Notes under the pieces: model-generated | Told to the model about the DNA's origin: nothing | Databases searched by the model: none | What the model saw: the letters and a program-made list of their open reading frames with translations, nothing else | From: Lachnospiraceae bacterium UBA3762 | GTDB lineage: Bacteria; Bacillota; Clostridia; Lachnospirales; Lachnospiraceae | Length of the DNA: 64,000 bases | NCBI GenBank assembly: GCA_002371615.1 | Contig: DFGA01000050.1 | Location: 1-64,000, forward strand | Direction: 5' to 3' | Translations under genes and position numbers: made by a program | Shown: piece after piece, positions 8,283 to 17,208 of the stretch | How the letters are laid out: each line of letters opens with the position of its first letter | How positions within the stretch are numbered: the first letter of the stretch is position 1

Positions 8283-9211
8283 CAGTTCTCACCTCCTTTT
8301 CCGAAACACTTCGGAACCGTGATCCTCTCAATAAGAGGAACAAGAAGGTTGCTTATTATAATTGCGTAACTGACTCCTTCGGGCGAAGACGAGAAGACCC
8401 TGAACATTCCCGTCAACAGTCCGCAGCATACTCCGAAGATCACACGCCCGGTCTTGGTGATCGGGCTTGTAACATAATCCGTAGCCATAAAGAATGCTCC
8501 GAGTATAAGTCCTCCGCCGCAAACCTGCGCCACAAGGTACGGTATACTCCAGCCTGATTGGGAAAACAGCCCCATAAACAGAACAAAAGATACCAGATAA
8601 GCACAGGGGATCCTAAAATCGATCACTCCTGTTATGATAAGAAAAACAGCTCCGGCAAGCAGTGCAACCGTGCTTACTTCCCCTATTGTACCGGGAATCC
8701 TCCCTATGAACATATCCAACAGATCAACAGGATTTCCTTCTCTTATACTTGCAAGAGGGGTAGCTTTCGTAACCCCGTCATAAACAAAGTTATTCATTCG
8801 TGCAGTAAAACTTATAACAAGGAAACATCTTGCCGCAAGTGCGGGATTCATAAAATTCTGCCCGATCCCTCCGAAAAGCATCTTGACAACTATGATCGCA
8901 AATACGCTTCCTATTACGGCCATCCACCATGTGGCGTTCGGCGGAAGGTTAAGGGCAAGAAGCAAACCGGTGACGACCGCACTCAGATCTCCGATGGTAA
9001 CCGGAGCTCTCATAAGTTTTTCGTAAACAAGTTCACTGATTACGCAAACAGCCACACAAACCGCCACAAGAAGAGCCGAATTAAATCCGAACTGATATAT
9101 TCCGTACAAAGTCGCCGGTAACAGTGCGATAATAACGAAAAACATGATCCTTGATGTCGACATATTGCTTCTTACATGTGGTGAAGCCGATACTTTAACA
9201 TTCTCACTCAT
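8282..9211 (-). CDS. rnfD: Rnf complex membrane subunit D
   Basis: A 309-residue, about nine-helix membrane subunit of the RnfD/NqrB family. It carries a covalent FMN and a core segment resembling GGIGQNFMNPALAAR. The flavinylation motif here is DGVTKAT (Asp145 to Thr151), with Lys where Gly is usual, and the following PL is conserved. The start at 9211 is preferred to a longer frame to 9259 because the latter would overlap rnfC. A GAGAG site precedes it. It would form the core of the ion path with RnfA and RnfE. Confidence 0.94.
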   Translation of the reverse strand: MSENVKVSASPHVRSNMSTSRIMFFVIIALLPATLYGIYQFGFNSALLVAVCVAVCVISELVYEKLMRAPVTIGDLSAVVTGLLLALNLPPNATWWMAVIGSVFAIIVVKMLFGGIGQNFMNPALAARCFLVISFTARMNNFVYDGVTKATPLASIREGNPVDLLDMFIGRIPGTIGEVSTVALLAGAVFLIITGVIDFRIPCAYLVSFVLFMGLFSQSGWSIPYLVAQVCGGGLILGAFFMATDYVTSPITKTGRVIFGVCCGLLTGMFRVFSSSPEGVSYAIIISNLLVPLIERITVPKCFGKGGEN

Positions 9212-9233
9212 ATTATAATCTCTCAATACCTTC

Positions 9234-10559
9234 TTATTTATTCTTCCTGCGATTCGCAAGTACAGTCTGCCTCATCATCTTGATCTCCTGTGTCAGATGT
9301 CTCTTGGCAGGACAAATATAACTGCAGCAGCCGCATTCCACACATTCCATACCGTTAAGGGCCACAAACTTTTCTTCATCATAATGCTCGGCAATATCTG
9401 CAAGACGGGATGGGATCAGTCTTGAAGGGCACGCATCAACGCATCTTCCGCAATTGATACATGCACTTGCTTTCGAATCCGATACATCATCCTTAAGAAA
9501 TGCTAATATTGCGGATGACGATTTTGTAACCGGTACATGTGTATCATAAAGTGCAAAGCCCATCATCGGGCCTCCGGAGATGATCTTTTCGGGATTGCCT
9601 TTAAACCCTCCTGCAGCCTCGATCAGATCTGCATAGCATGTCCCCGTATAAACCCTGTAGTTTTGAGGATATCTGATAGCATCTCCTGTTACGGTGACGA
9701 TCCTTTCCATAAGCGGACGTCCTTCTATGACTGCATGATAAACCGCTACGATAGTATCTACATTGTTCACGATACATCCCGCATCTGCAGGAAGCATGGA
9801 TGAATTGATGGCTCTTTGGCATGTTGCGTAGATAAGCTGTCTCTCCGATCCCTGCGGATATTTGGTCTTTAAAACTTTAACACTTATGCGCGGCTCATTT
9901 ATGCACAGGTCTTTTAATATCCTGATGCAATCCGGTTTGTTGTCCTCGACCGCAAGTATTCCTTTGGCATGTTCAAACAGACACAGTATTATCTTAAGCC
10001 CTGCAACAAGTTTCTCGGGCTCTTCAAGCATTCTCCTGTAGTCCGAAGTCAGATACGGCTCACACTCCGCACAGTTTGCGATCACATAATGGATCTTCCC
10101 GGGATTCTTGGGTGACAATTTGACATGGGTGGGAAATCCGGCTCCGCCCATTCCGATGATTCCGGCTTCTCTTATTATCCCTATAACCTCTTCTTTGGTC
10201 ATCTCGGATATTGGTTTAACCGGTATAGGTAAACCCTCTTCATATGCCTCATCATTTTCAATAACAATGGATTCGGCCATCTTTCCCTGAACATTAAGTC
10301 TTTTTTCAATGGATTTAACTGTTCCGGAAACAGAGGAATACACATGAGCGGAAACAAAACCGTTTGCTTCGGCTATTTTCTGTCCGCGAAGTACACGGTC
10401 ACCCACATTTACAATTGGAACGGCAGGTGCCCCGATATGCTGCGAGAGCGGATACACCAGTTCGGAAGAGATCGGCAGCAGATCAGTTATCTTCTTGTCT
10501 TTTGTAAGATCCTTACCTTCGTAGGTATGTATCCCGCCTTTAAATGTAAGAGATGGCAT
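9234..10559 (-). CDS. rnfC: Rnf complex subunit C (NADH-side)
   Basis: RnfC is the peripheral subunit on the NAD side, related to the 51-kDa subunit of complex I. The 441-residue protein has the glycine-rich nucleotide-binding stretch GIIGMGGAGFPTH and a following AECEPYLTSDYR. Two 4Fe-4S motifs lie near the C-terminus (CINCGRCVDACPSRL and CVECGCCSYICPAKR). The ATG at 10559 has a GAGGAGA site upstream. It is the first gene of the operon, 32 bases from the extended -10. Confidence 0.95.
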   Translation of the reverse strand: MPSLTFKGGIHTYEGKDLTKDKKITDLLPISSELVYPLSQHIGAPAVPIVNVGDRVLRGQKIAEANGFVSAHVYSSVSGTVKSIEKRLNVQGKMAESIVIENDEAYEEGLPIPVKPISEMTKEEVIGIIREAGIIGMGGAGFPTHVKLSPKNPGKIHYVIANCAECEPYLTSDYRRMLEEPEKLVAGLKIILCLFEHAKGILAVEDNKPDCIRILKDLCINEPRISVKVLKTKYPQGSERQLIYATCQRAINSSMLPADAGCIVNNVDTIVAVYHAVIEGRPLMERIVTVTGDAIRYPQNYRVYTGTCYADLIEAAGGFKGNPEKIISGGPMMGFALYDTHVPVTKSSSAILAFLKDDVSDSKASACINCGRCVDACPSRLIPSRLADIAEHYDEEKFVALNGMECVECGCCSYICPAKRHLTQEIKMMRQTVLANRRKNK

Positions 10560-10590
10560 TGCATGTTCTCCTCATATTGATTTTACATAT

Positions 10591-10599
10591 ATTATAGCA
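10591..10599 (-). promoter_or_regulatory. rnf operon promoter (extended -10)
   Basis: Minus-strand TG-C-TATAAT is a perfect extended -10. No good -35 lies 16-18 bases upstream, which is typical of extended -10 promoters. It leaves a short leader before the rnfC ATG at 10559. Confidence 0.65.
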
Positions 10600-10689
10600 C
10601 AAAATAACTATACTAATTCCTGTTTTTCAATTATACTATCGTAAGCAGTCAAATTGTTAAAAATATATTTCTCAGAGTTATTTCATAAA

Positions 10690-11799
10690 ATGCAGATCAT
10701 AGATAAGCTATACGAAAATTACAAACCGCTTTACCCTGTTGACAGATTCTGCGACCCCTATAAGGCACTTTTTGTGGATATCGAAACAACCGGGCTCAAA
10801 AAAGAGACGACCTCTCTTTATCTGATAGGATGCGGATACTATTGTGAAGACGGCTTTATGACCAGGCTTTTCTTTGCCGACAATACTTCGGAAGAGATTG
10901 ATATTCTCCTGATGTTTCGGGAACATCTGTTCAAATACACGCATCTTATTCATTTTAACGGATCTAAATTTGATATTCCGTATCTGGAATATAAGGCCGG
11001 CGTGTACGGCATCCCGGGGTTATTCGACGGAACAGACCAGATCGATGTCTACGCTATGTGCAAACCGCTTAGGTATTTGCTTTTTCCCGAATCAATGAGG
11101 CAAAAAGCAATAGAAGGCTTTCTCGGGATCAAGCGTGAAGACAAATTCGGCGGCGGGGAATTAATTGAAGTATACAAGCATTATGAGGCGAACAATAATG
11201 AAGCCGACTTAAAGATGCTTATTACCCACAACCGCGAAGATGTGCTCGGAATGCACCTAATCATGCCGATACTCTTCTATCTTGATTTCAAAGATGCACC
11301 TCTTGTATACGAGGACTACCGTATAAACAAATACACGGATTATAACGGTGATGAATGCGAGGAAGTCATATTTGAATACAGCACACCCTTATCTTTTCCA
11401 CGTTCTTTTGTTGCCAAGACAGAGAGTATGTACGTTAAAGCATCCGCCAAAGACAGGCATCTGTCCATCCGTCTTCCCATTTACAGCGGAACAATGAAGA
11501 TATTCTTTGATAATTACAGGGATTACTGTTATATTCCCGATGAAGATACGGCATTGCTTCGTTCTATCGCTCTGGCACTTCCGAAAGACAAATATGTCAA
11601 AGCCACAAAAGAAAAATGCTATCAGAACATAACCGGAACGTTTATAAAACAACCTTCAAATACATTTACTCCTGTTCTGAGGTCATCATACAAAGACAAA
11701 AAGAAATACTTCAAATTTCCGGAAAGTTTCAAAACAGAAGCGGCCGAAGACTTCGGCCGCCAACTAATAAACGTATTCTTTTCGATGAAACACCGTTAA
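10690..11799 (+). CDS. YprB-like RNase H-fold exonuclease
   Basis: A 369-residue protein. An RNase H-like exonuclease domain fills about residues 25-200. The metal-binding acids are visible in VDIETTGL (Asp30, Glu32), in HFNGSKFDIPYL, and in THNREDVLGM near the domain end. This matches the PF13482 family (B. subtilis YprB), thought to act on nucleic acid; the substrate is unknown. The C-terminal 150 residues have no motif I can name. The ATG at 10690 is preferred over a TTG at 10654 because the upstream residues are not family-like; both have weak ribosome sites. Its end holds a hairpin that may terminate the opposing cheR operon. Confidence 0.8.
   Translation: MQIIDKLYENYKPLYPVDRFCDPYKALFVDIETTGLKKETTSLYLIGCGYYCEDGFMTRLFFADNTSEEIDILLMFREHLFKYTHLIHFNGSKFDIPYLEYKAGVYGIPGLFDGTDQIDVYAMCKPLRYLLFPESMRQKAIEGFLGIKREDKFGGGELIEVYKHYEANNNEADLKMLITHNREDVLGMHLIMPILFYLDFKDAPLVYEDYRINKYTDYNGDECEEVIFEYSTPLSFPRSFVAKTESMYVKASAKDRHLSIRLPIYSGTMKIFFDNYRDYCYIPDEDTALLRSIALALPKDKYVKATKEKCYQNITGTFIKQPSNTFTPVLRSSYKDKKKYFKFPESFKTEAAEDFGRQLINVFFSMKHR
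11740..11760 (-). terminator. probable terminator of the cheR operon inside the yprB-like 3' end
   Basis: GCGGCCGAAG and CTTCGGCCGC form a perfect 10-bp inverted repeat around one base. On the minus strand it is followed by TTCTGTTTT, and it lies 43 bases past the cheR stop. It is also coding sequence for the opposing nuclease (residues EAAEDFGR). Confidence 0.6.
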
Positions 11800-11802
11800 A
11801 TG

Positions 11803-12588
11803 TTATTTGAGAAGCTCATTCTTCTTCTCGTAGTAGAAGGAATTCCTTCTTTCAAAGCCATACTTGCGATGGTTCATGATCTGTTCGGTACTTCCTATAA
11901 AGAAGATCCCACCGTCACAAAGACTCTGTCCGTATTTCGTAAATATAGTATCTTTTGCTTCTTCGGTAAAATAGATAAGTACATTTCTGCATATTATGAA
12001 ATGATATCCCTTATCATACGGATCCTTAAGCAGGTTATGTTCCTTGAACTCAACCCTTGACTTGATCTCATTACTTATCTGATAAGAAGCTCCTATCTTG
12101 GTAAAATACTTCTCTTTCAAGTCTTTGGGAACCGACGCAAGGCTCTTTTCCGCATACAGACCCGTCTTGGCAGAGGCAAGCACCTGTTTATCAATATCGG
12201 TTGCATGGATCTTGATCTGATTGAGCGGAATGTGTCTTGACAGAGCCATGACAAGTGAATAAGGCTCATCGCCTGTAGAGCATGCCGCACTCCATATCTT
12301 AAGATTCTTGCCGAATTTGCTGATCAGTTCGGGAATAAAAGTCTTATCCATCAATTCCCACTGATCGGGATTTCTGTAAAACTCCGAAACATTGATCGTA
12401 AGGTAATTGACAAATTCCTCGAACAACTTCTTGTCGGATTTTAAAGCACTGACGAAATCCTCATAACCTTTAATCTTATGTTTTGTAATAAGTGTATTGA
12501 TCCTGCGCTTCATCTGTGCTTCCTTATAAGCGCTAAGATCGATTCCCGTCATCTTAAAGACAGCTTTCTTAAACTGTTCGTAATCCAT
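11803..12588 (-). CDS. cheR: chemotaxis protein methyltransferase
   Basis: CheR methylates glutamates of chemoreceptors using SAM. The 261-residue protein has the helical N-terminal domain (to about residue 75) and the SAM domain. IWSAACSTGDEPYSLVMAL is the SAM-binding loop, and HATDIDKQVL and FIICRNVLIYF are the following conserved strands. It lies 12 bp behind rpsA at the end of a housekeeping operon rather than in a chemotaxis cluster, and no receptor or other che gene is near. The ribosome site is weak (CGAAG). It ends 3 bp from the convergent nuclease gene. Confidence 0.93.
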   Translation of the reverse strand: MDYEQFKKAVFKMTGIDLSAYKEAQMKRRINTLITKHKIKGYEDFVSALKSDKKLFEEFVNYLTINVSEFYRNPDQWELMDKTFIPELISKFGKNLKIWSAACSTGDEPYSLVMALSRHIPLNQIKIHATDIDKQVLASAKTGLYAEKSLASVPKDLKEKYFTKIGASYQISNEIKSRVEFKEHNLLKDPYDKGYHFIICRNVLIYFTEEAKDTIFTKYGQSLCDGGIFFIGSTEQIMNHRKYGFERRNSFYYEKKNELLK

Positions 12589-12600
12589 TACTATACTTCG

Positions 12601-13749
12601 TTACTCCTCTGCATTTTCTGTATTATCGTCTGAATTTTCTTCAGCATCGGCTGCTGCAGCGTCTATATCAACCGTCTCGGCTTCCGGCTCCTCGTCATCG
12701 GGAAGAAGGGCTTTCATTGAAAGGCTGATCTTTTTATTATCCAGATCAAAATCAACTATTTTAGCGGTAACTTCCTGACCGATCGAGAGAACATTTGAAG
12801 GTTTGTCTATATGATCTTTTGATATCTGTGATACATGAAGAAGAGCATCAATACCCTCTTCAAGTTCAATAAATGCACCAAAATCGGTCATTCTGGCAAC
12901 CTTACCCGTTACCTCTTTGCCTACCGCGAATTTGCTTTCGGCATCTACCCACGGATTCTCATCATCGAACTTACGGGAAAGAGCGATCTTGTTGCCATTG
13001 ATCTCTTTAACGAACACACGCACTTCCTGACCGGGCTTGTATACTTTGCGGGGATTCTCGACACGTCCCCAGCTCATCTCGGAAATATGAAGCAGTCCGT
13101 CAGCACCGCCCAGATCTATAAATACTCCAAAATCTGTAACGTTCTTAACAACACCGTTGATAACATCACCGACTTTGAGGTGTTCAAACAGTTCTTTCTG
13201 GAGTTTTTCCCTCTCAGCCATCAAGAGCTGCTTACGATCACCGATAATACGGCGTTTTCTCGGATTGAACTCGGTAATAACAAATTCGATCTCCTGTCCG
13301 AGATACTTTGAAAGATCTTTTTCATAACCGTCTGACACAAGACTTGCAGGAATAAACACTCTTGACTCTTCTACAAGAACACTTAAACCGCCGTCAAGCA
13401 CCTGGGCAACAGTTGCTTTAAGCACCTCTTTATTCTCAAATGCCTCTTCGATCCTCTTGTTGCCTTTATCGAAGGCAACACGCTTGTACGACAGCAGGAC
13501 CTGTCCGTCACCGTCGTTAACCTTGATGACTTTGGTTTCCATTTTATCGCCGACATTCACAACCGTCGTAAGATCCACATTGGGTGTATTTGAATACTCG
13601 TTGCGAGTAACTATACCATCAGCCTTATAGCCGATATTGAGAATGATCTCATCAGGTTTAACCGCAATAACAGTTCCTTCAACTACCTCTCCGTTGTGTA
13701 TTGTTTTGCAAGATTCTTCTAACATTTGTTCAAAAGTTAATTCTGACAT
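12601..13749 (-). CDS. rpsA: ribosomal protein S1 homologue
   Basis: A 382-residue RNA-binding protein with four S1 (OB-fold) domains at about residues 18-86, 104-170, 190-262 and 278-345. Good examples are VVKNVTDFGVFIDLGGADGLLHIS and the similar fourth repeat. The C-terminus is a long acidic tail. E. coli S1 has six domains; four-domain forms are usual in Firmicutes. A GAGGAGG site precedes the ATG at 13749. The start overlaps the end of ispH by 20 bp. Many Clostridia carry IspH and S1 as one fused protein, so this overlapping pair is the split state of that arrangement. Confidence 0.93.
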   Translation of the reverse strand: MSELTFEQMLEESCKTIHNGEVVEGTVIAVKPDEIILNIGYKADGIVTRNEYSNTPNVDLTTVVNVGDKMETKVIKVNDGDGQVLLSYKRVAFDKGNKRIEEAFENKEVLKATVAQVLDGGLSVLVEESRVFIPASLVSDGYEKDLSKYLGQEIEFVITEFNPRKRRIIGDRKQLLMAEREKLQKELFEHLKVGDVINGVVKNVTDFGVFIDLGGADGLLHISEMSWGRVENPRKVYKPGQEVRVFVKEINGNKIALSRKFDDENPWVDAESKFAVGKEVTGKVARMTDFGAFIELEEGIDALLHVSQISKDHIDKPSNVLSIGQEVTAKIVDFDLDNKKISLSMKALLPDDEEPEAETVDIDAAAADAEENSDDNTENAEE

Positions 13750-14587
13750 AATTTTGAACCTCCTCGATAATATTTTTCGGGGTGGAAGCCCCCGCAGTAA
13801 TGCCTACACGTTGGAGCGATCTTGAGGGATGTGCTTTCAAATCATCCTTGGTCTGTACGTATAATGTATTGTTACATTCACGACTGCAGATCTCGTATAG
13901 CTTTTGTGTGTTGGAGCTCTTGCTGTCTCCGATAACAATCATCATGTCAACCTTTGTGGCTATCTTTTGAGCCTCTTCCTGTCTTTGGGCGGTCGCATTA
14001 CAGATTGTATTCACAACGTTAACATTGTACCCTTTTTTTCGCAAGATTTCAACTAATTCTTTAAATTTAGAAAGGGTAAATGTTGTCTGTGAAACTATCG
14101 TAATTTCACTGTTCATATCGGAGCAAAAATCATTGGCTTCATCTCTTGTTTCGATAACCACGGCAGGGTTGCCCGGGGCGCACCAGCCGATAATACCTCT
14201 GACTTCCGGATGGTTTGGGTTTCCGATAACAACAATGCGTTTATTTTGCCGGCTGTCTGTCTCCACAATTTTGTGGATCTTCTTGACAAACGGGCATGTG
14301 GTATCAACAACCTTTAGTTTTGAATCGTTAAGACAATCCGATATTTCCTTGGAAACACCGTGGGACCGTATTATTATTGTACCGCTTTCAAGTTCTTTGA
14401 TCCTTTCAAGATCCCCAATAACGGTAACACCTCTTTTTTCAAGATCCGAAACGACTTCTGAATTATGTATTACAGGCCCGAAAGTATATATTTTCTCGCC
14501 CTTTTCTATCTCGGAATAAACCGTATCAACGGCTCTTTGAACACCAAAGCAGAATCCCGCCGATTTTGCTACGATTATTTCTGTCAT
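13730..14587 (-). CDS. ispH: 4-hydroxy-3-methylbut-2-enyl diphosphate reductase
   Basis: IspH catalyses the last step of the MEP pathway, giving IPP and DMAPP. The 285-residue protein shows the three cysteines that hold the 4Fe-4S cluster: in SAGFCFGVQRAV (Cys13), VVDTTCPFVKKIH and VVNTICNATAQRQ. The family motifs GNPNHPEVRGI and TAGASTPKNIIEEV are present. The length is normal. It overlaps cmk by an ATGA and rpsA by 20 bp, so the three are translated as one coupled set. DMAPP feeds the MiaA reaction encoded elsewhere in the window. Confidence 0.96.
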   Translation of the reverse strand: MTEIIVAKSAGFCFGVQRAVDTVYSEIEKGEKIYTFGPVIHNSEVVSDLEKRGVTVIGDLERIKELESGTIIIRSHGVSKEISDCLNDSKLKVVDTTCPFVKKIHKIVETDSRQNKRIVVIGNPNHPEVRGIIGWCAPGNPAVVIETRDEANDFCSDMNSEITIVSQTTFTLSKFKELVEILRKKGYNVNVVNTICNATAQRQEEAQKIATKVDMMIVIGDSKSSNTQKLYEICSRECNNTLYVQTKDDLKAHPSRSLQRVGITAGASTPKNIIEEVQNYVRINF

Positions 14588-15249
14588 AGTCTCTTTTCCG
14601 CCTCGGCAAGAATTGCATCCTTTACTTCTTCAACAGACATATCGGAGCTGTCAATAACAACCGCATCTTCCGCCTGCTTAAGCGGCGAATGCTCGCGGGT
14701 CATATCTCTCTCATCTCTTTCTGTAATATCCGCTTCGATTTTGGACAGATCGGCTTTTTCACCCTTAAGAACGAGTTCATCATATCTTCTCTTTGCACGG
14801 ACATGTGCAGATGCAGTCAGATAGATTTTAAATTTACTGTCCGGAAGTACTACAGTCCCGATATCCCTTCCGTCCATTACAACATCTTTTTGTGCGGCCA
14901 GTTTTTGCTGCAGGGCAACAAGCTTTTCCCTGACTTTCGGATTGGCACTTGATATTGATGCCATATTCCCGACTTCCTCGGTACGCAGGTAATCATTAAC
15001 ATTTTCGTCAAACAGAAGAACTACCTGTTTGCCGTCTTCATAGCTGATAGAAATATCAGCATCCTCACATGCCTTCTCAATTTGAGCGGAATCGTTCCTG
15101 TCTATCCCCTTTCTGATCAGATAGAGAGCCATCGCTCTGTACATTGCCCCCGTATCCACATAAATAAATCCGAGTTCTTTGGCGACAAGTTTTGCTATCG
15201 TACTCTTTCCGGCACCTGCCGGTCCATCAATTGCTATACTGTTACCCAT
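14584..15249 (-). CDS. cmk: cytidylate kinase
   Basis: Phosphorylates CMP and dCMP with ATP. The 221-residue protein begins with IAIDGPAGAGKSTIA (P-loop at residues 9-17). It has the conserved YVDTGAMYRA, MDGRDIGTVVLPD and the lid segment ERDERDMTRE. The start at 15249 is chosen over an upstream frame to 15294 because AAGGAGG is ideally placed and the ATG overlaps the stop of the preceding flavoprotein (TAATG). The gene order cmk-ispH-rpsA is common in Clostridia. Confidence 0.95.
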   Translation of the reverse strand: MGNSIAIDGPAGAGKSTIAKLVAKELGFIYVDTGAMYRAMALYLIRKGIDRNDSAQIEKACEDADISISYEDGKQVVLLFDENVNDYLRTEEVGNMASISSANPKVREKLVALQQKLAAQKDVVMDGRDIGTVVLPDSKFKIYLTASAHVRAKRRYDELVLKGEKADLSKIEADITERDERDMTREHSPLKQAEDAVVIDSSDMSVEEVKDAILAEAEKRL

Positions 15250-16505
15250 TATTCCTCCTTGCAGCTTCTGCCGGAAACAAATCCCGTAGACCACGCGATC
15301 TGGAGGTTAAACCCTCCGGTTTGCGCATCAACATCTATCATTTCTCCGGCAAAAAACAGTCCTTTTATCTTTTTGCTTTCCATCGTTGATGGATTGATAT
15401 TCTTAACATCGATCCCGCCCCTTGTGATTATGGCCTCATTAAATCCCCTGTTCCCGTTGACGGTAATCTCGTAATTCTTAAGGGTACGGCAAAGTATTTC
15501 CCTCTCTTGTTTTGTTATGGAATTGACTTTCTTTAAAGGATCTATCCCGGTTTTTTTAATAACGGCAGTTATCATTTTGGATGGCAATAACTTACCGAGA
15601 GAATTTTCGAAATTCTTATTCTTGTTCTTATCAAAATCCCTAAGTATCCTTGCATCAAGATCTTCAATTGTAAGTGCAGGTTTAAGGTCTATAACCGCTT
15701 TAATTCCCCGGCGGTAATCATCCTCCTTAAGATACGAAGATGCTGATAAAACAAGGGGTCCCGATATTCCGAAATGAGTAAAGAGCATTTCGCCGAACCC
15801 GCTGTATTTGAGGCTGTTGTCAACAAAAGCAGAAAGATTAACATTCTTGAGTGACAACCCCTGCATAGCTGTTATCTCCATGCTTTGACACGAAAGGGGC
15901 ACGAGCGATGGCTCACATTTATTCGCCTTAACTCCTATTGAAGCCAGTATATCGAACATACTTCCGTCAGAACCGGTTAACGGATACGATTTTCCGCCTG
16001 TAGCAAGTATGAGCTTTTCTGTATGAATCAGTGATTCTTTGTTATTCTCTTTAACAAAAACACCTGATATTTTATCTTTCCCATCCGGCCCATGTTCGAT
16101 TACGATCTTCACAGCTTTAGTGTTGAATCTCATACTTACATGACTGGATTCCAAGCGCTTTATCAGGACTTTAATTACATCGGATGAATGATCGCTTTGC
16201 GGAAAGACCCGGCCCCCACGCTCAATCTTTGTCGGCAGTCCCAAAGAATTAAAGAATTCAACCGTTGCCGCATTGTCGAACCTGTAAAAGGCTCCATACA
16301 GAAACTTCGAATTAGTAACAACATTATCAAAAAGCTCTTCCACCGGACAGGCATTGGTAATGTTACACCTGCCTTTGCCCGTAAGGAAAAGCTTTTTCCC
16401 CGGCTTCTCGTTTTGTTCGATAAGCGTTACTCTATTTCCGTTTTCGGCTGCGGATATCGCAGCCATCATTCCGGCCGGACCTGCTCCGACAACACAAACA
16501 TCCAT
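15249..16505 (-). CDS. HI0933-type FAD-dependent oxidoreductase
   Basis: A 418-residue flavoprotein of the BaiN/HI0933 family. The N-terminal Rossmann motif is VVGAGPAGMMAAISAAENG. It is followed by GKKLFLTGKGRCNITN, a family signature, then LILATGGKSYPLTGSDG. The C-terminal block GGIDVKNINPSTMESKK and FFAGEMIDVDAQTGGFN closes the FAD site. The physiological substrate of most members is unknown. It is joined to the TetR gene by a 3-base gap and to cmk by a shared base, so the regulator may act on it. Confidence 0.9.
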   Translation of the reverse strand: MDVCVVGAGPAGMMAAISAAENGNRVTLIEQNEKPGKKLFLTGKGRCNITNACPVEELFDNVVTNSKFLYGAFYRFDNAATVEFFNSLGLPTKIERGGRVFPQSDHSSDVIKVLIKRLESSHVSMRFNTKAVKIVIEHGPDGKDKISGVFVKENNKESLIHTEKLILATGGKSYPLTGSDGSMFDILASIGVKANKCEPSLVPLSCQSMEITAMQGLSLKNVNLSAFVDNSLKYSGFGEMLFTHFGISGPLVLSASSYLKEDDYRRGIKAVIDLKPALTIEDLDARILRDFDKNKNKNFENSLGKLLPSKMITAVIKKTGIDPLKKVNSITKQEREILCRTLKNYEITVNGNRGFNEAIITRGGIDVKNINPSTMESKKIKGLFFAGEMIDVDAQTGGFNLQIAWSTGFVSGRSCKEE

Positions 16506-16508
16506 GTT

Positions 16509-17057
16509 CTAAAAGAATCCTTCTATAGTCTCTTTTAAGGTCGGAAGTATTTCCTCGGTTGTCATGTCAAGTTCTCCGCATATAGCCATACATGCCATTC
16601 CATGCATGAAGATGAATACCTTCATGAATATGTCTCCCGCTCTGTTCATATCAAGATTTTTGATACGACGAAGCTGTTTTATAACAAAACCGTTTTCCGC
16701 ACCGTTTATCAGATCATACATTGTGTTATTATCGTCATGAGGCGTCAGAAAGAGCAGTTTAAACAGATTCAGCTCCTTTTTGGCAAAAGATATGTAGCAT
16801 AACCCAAGATCAACAAAAGGTGTTTCCTGAGTCGGTTCGAACTTAAGGCAGAACTCTTCATAAAACGATTTTGCCTTAACAAAAACCTCTCCCGATAGTT
16901 CTTCCATATTCGAATATACGCGGAAAATAGGCTGAGTACTGCATGAAATGTGTGCCGCAAGCTTTCTGGCCGTGAGCATTTCAATTCCCTGTGTCCTTAC
17001 CAGATCAAATGCTCCGTCCAGTATCATCTGCTTGGTAATCTGTTCTTTTCTGGCCAT
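16509..17057 (-). CDS. TetR family transcriptional regulator
   Basis: A 182-residue protein. The N-terminal helix-turn-helix covers about residues 8-55, including MLTARKLAAHISCSTQPIFRVYSN. The rest is a helical ligand domain with four cysteines scattered near the end (MACMAICGEL). A GAGGG site precedes the ATG. It is the first gene of a run ending in cheR. An imperfect palindrome upstream could be its own operator. The ligand is unknown. Confidence 0.88.
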   Translation of the reverse strand: MARKEQITKQMILDGAFDLVRTQGIEMLTARKLAAHISCSTQPIFRVYSNMEELSGEVFVKAKSFYEEFCLKFEPTQETPFVDLGLCYISFAKKELNLFKLLFLTPHDDNNTMYDLINGAENGFVIKQLRRIKNLDMNRAGDIFMKVFIFMHGMACMAICGELDMTTEEILPTLKETIEGFF

Positions 17058-17065
17058 AATACCCT

Positions 17066-17085
17066 CTTAAATATATAGTATTAAG
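17066..17085. promoter_or_regulatory. possible operator/promoter of the TetR operon
   Basis: An imperfect 20-bp palindrome with CTTAA/TTAAG ends surrounds an AT-rich core that includes minus-strand TACTAT, a possible -10. It lies 9 bases before the TetR ATG. A TetR-family repressor binding here to control itself is plausible but unproven. Confidence 0.3.
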
Positions 17086-17134
17086 CACGAAAAACCCCTT
17101 CATACCCCTTTGTTATATCCCCCTCGGATATGAA

Positions 17135-17168
17135 CAAAAAAACGGGCAGCCATAAAAACGACTGCCCG
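17135..17168 (-). terminator. terminator of the decarboxylase operon
   Basis: On the minus strand, CGGGCAG and CTGCCCG pair around a 12-base loop and run into seven Ts. It lies about 40 bases past the stop of the last gene of the operon. Confidence 0.92.
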
Positions 17169-17208
17169 ATTATTGTAACACACGTTATGATATAATGCAA
17201 AGCATTTC

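Noticed and set aside
8558..9121. 187-residue plus-strand open frame opposite rnfD
   Set aside because: It is a shadow of the rnfD codon pattern; the translated product is rich in Lys, Arg, Tyr and Ser without domains.
17058..17208. Small gene in the gap upstream of the TetR regulator
   Set aside because: Only the terminator of the decarboxylase operon, a possible operator and short AT-rich sequence are seen; no frame has a ribosome site.
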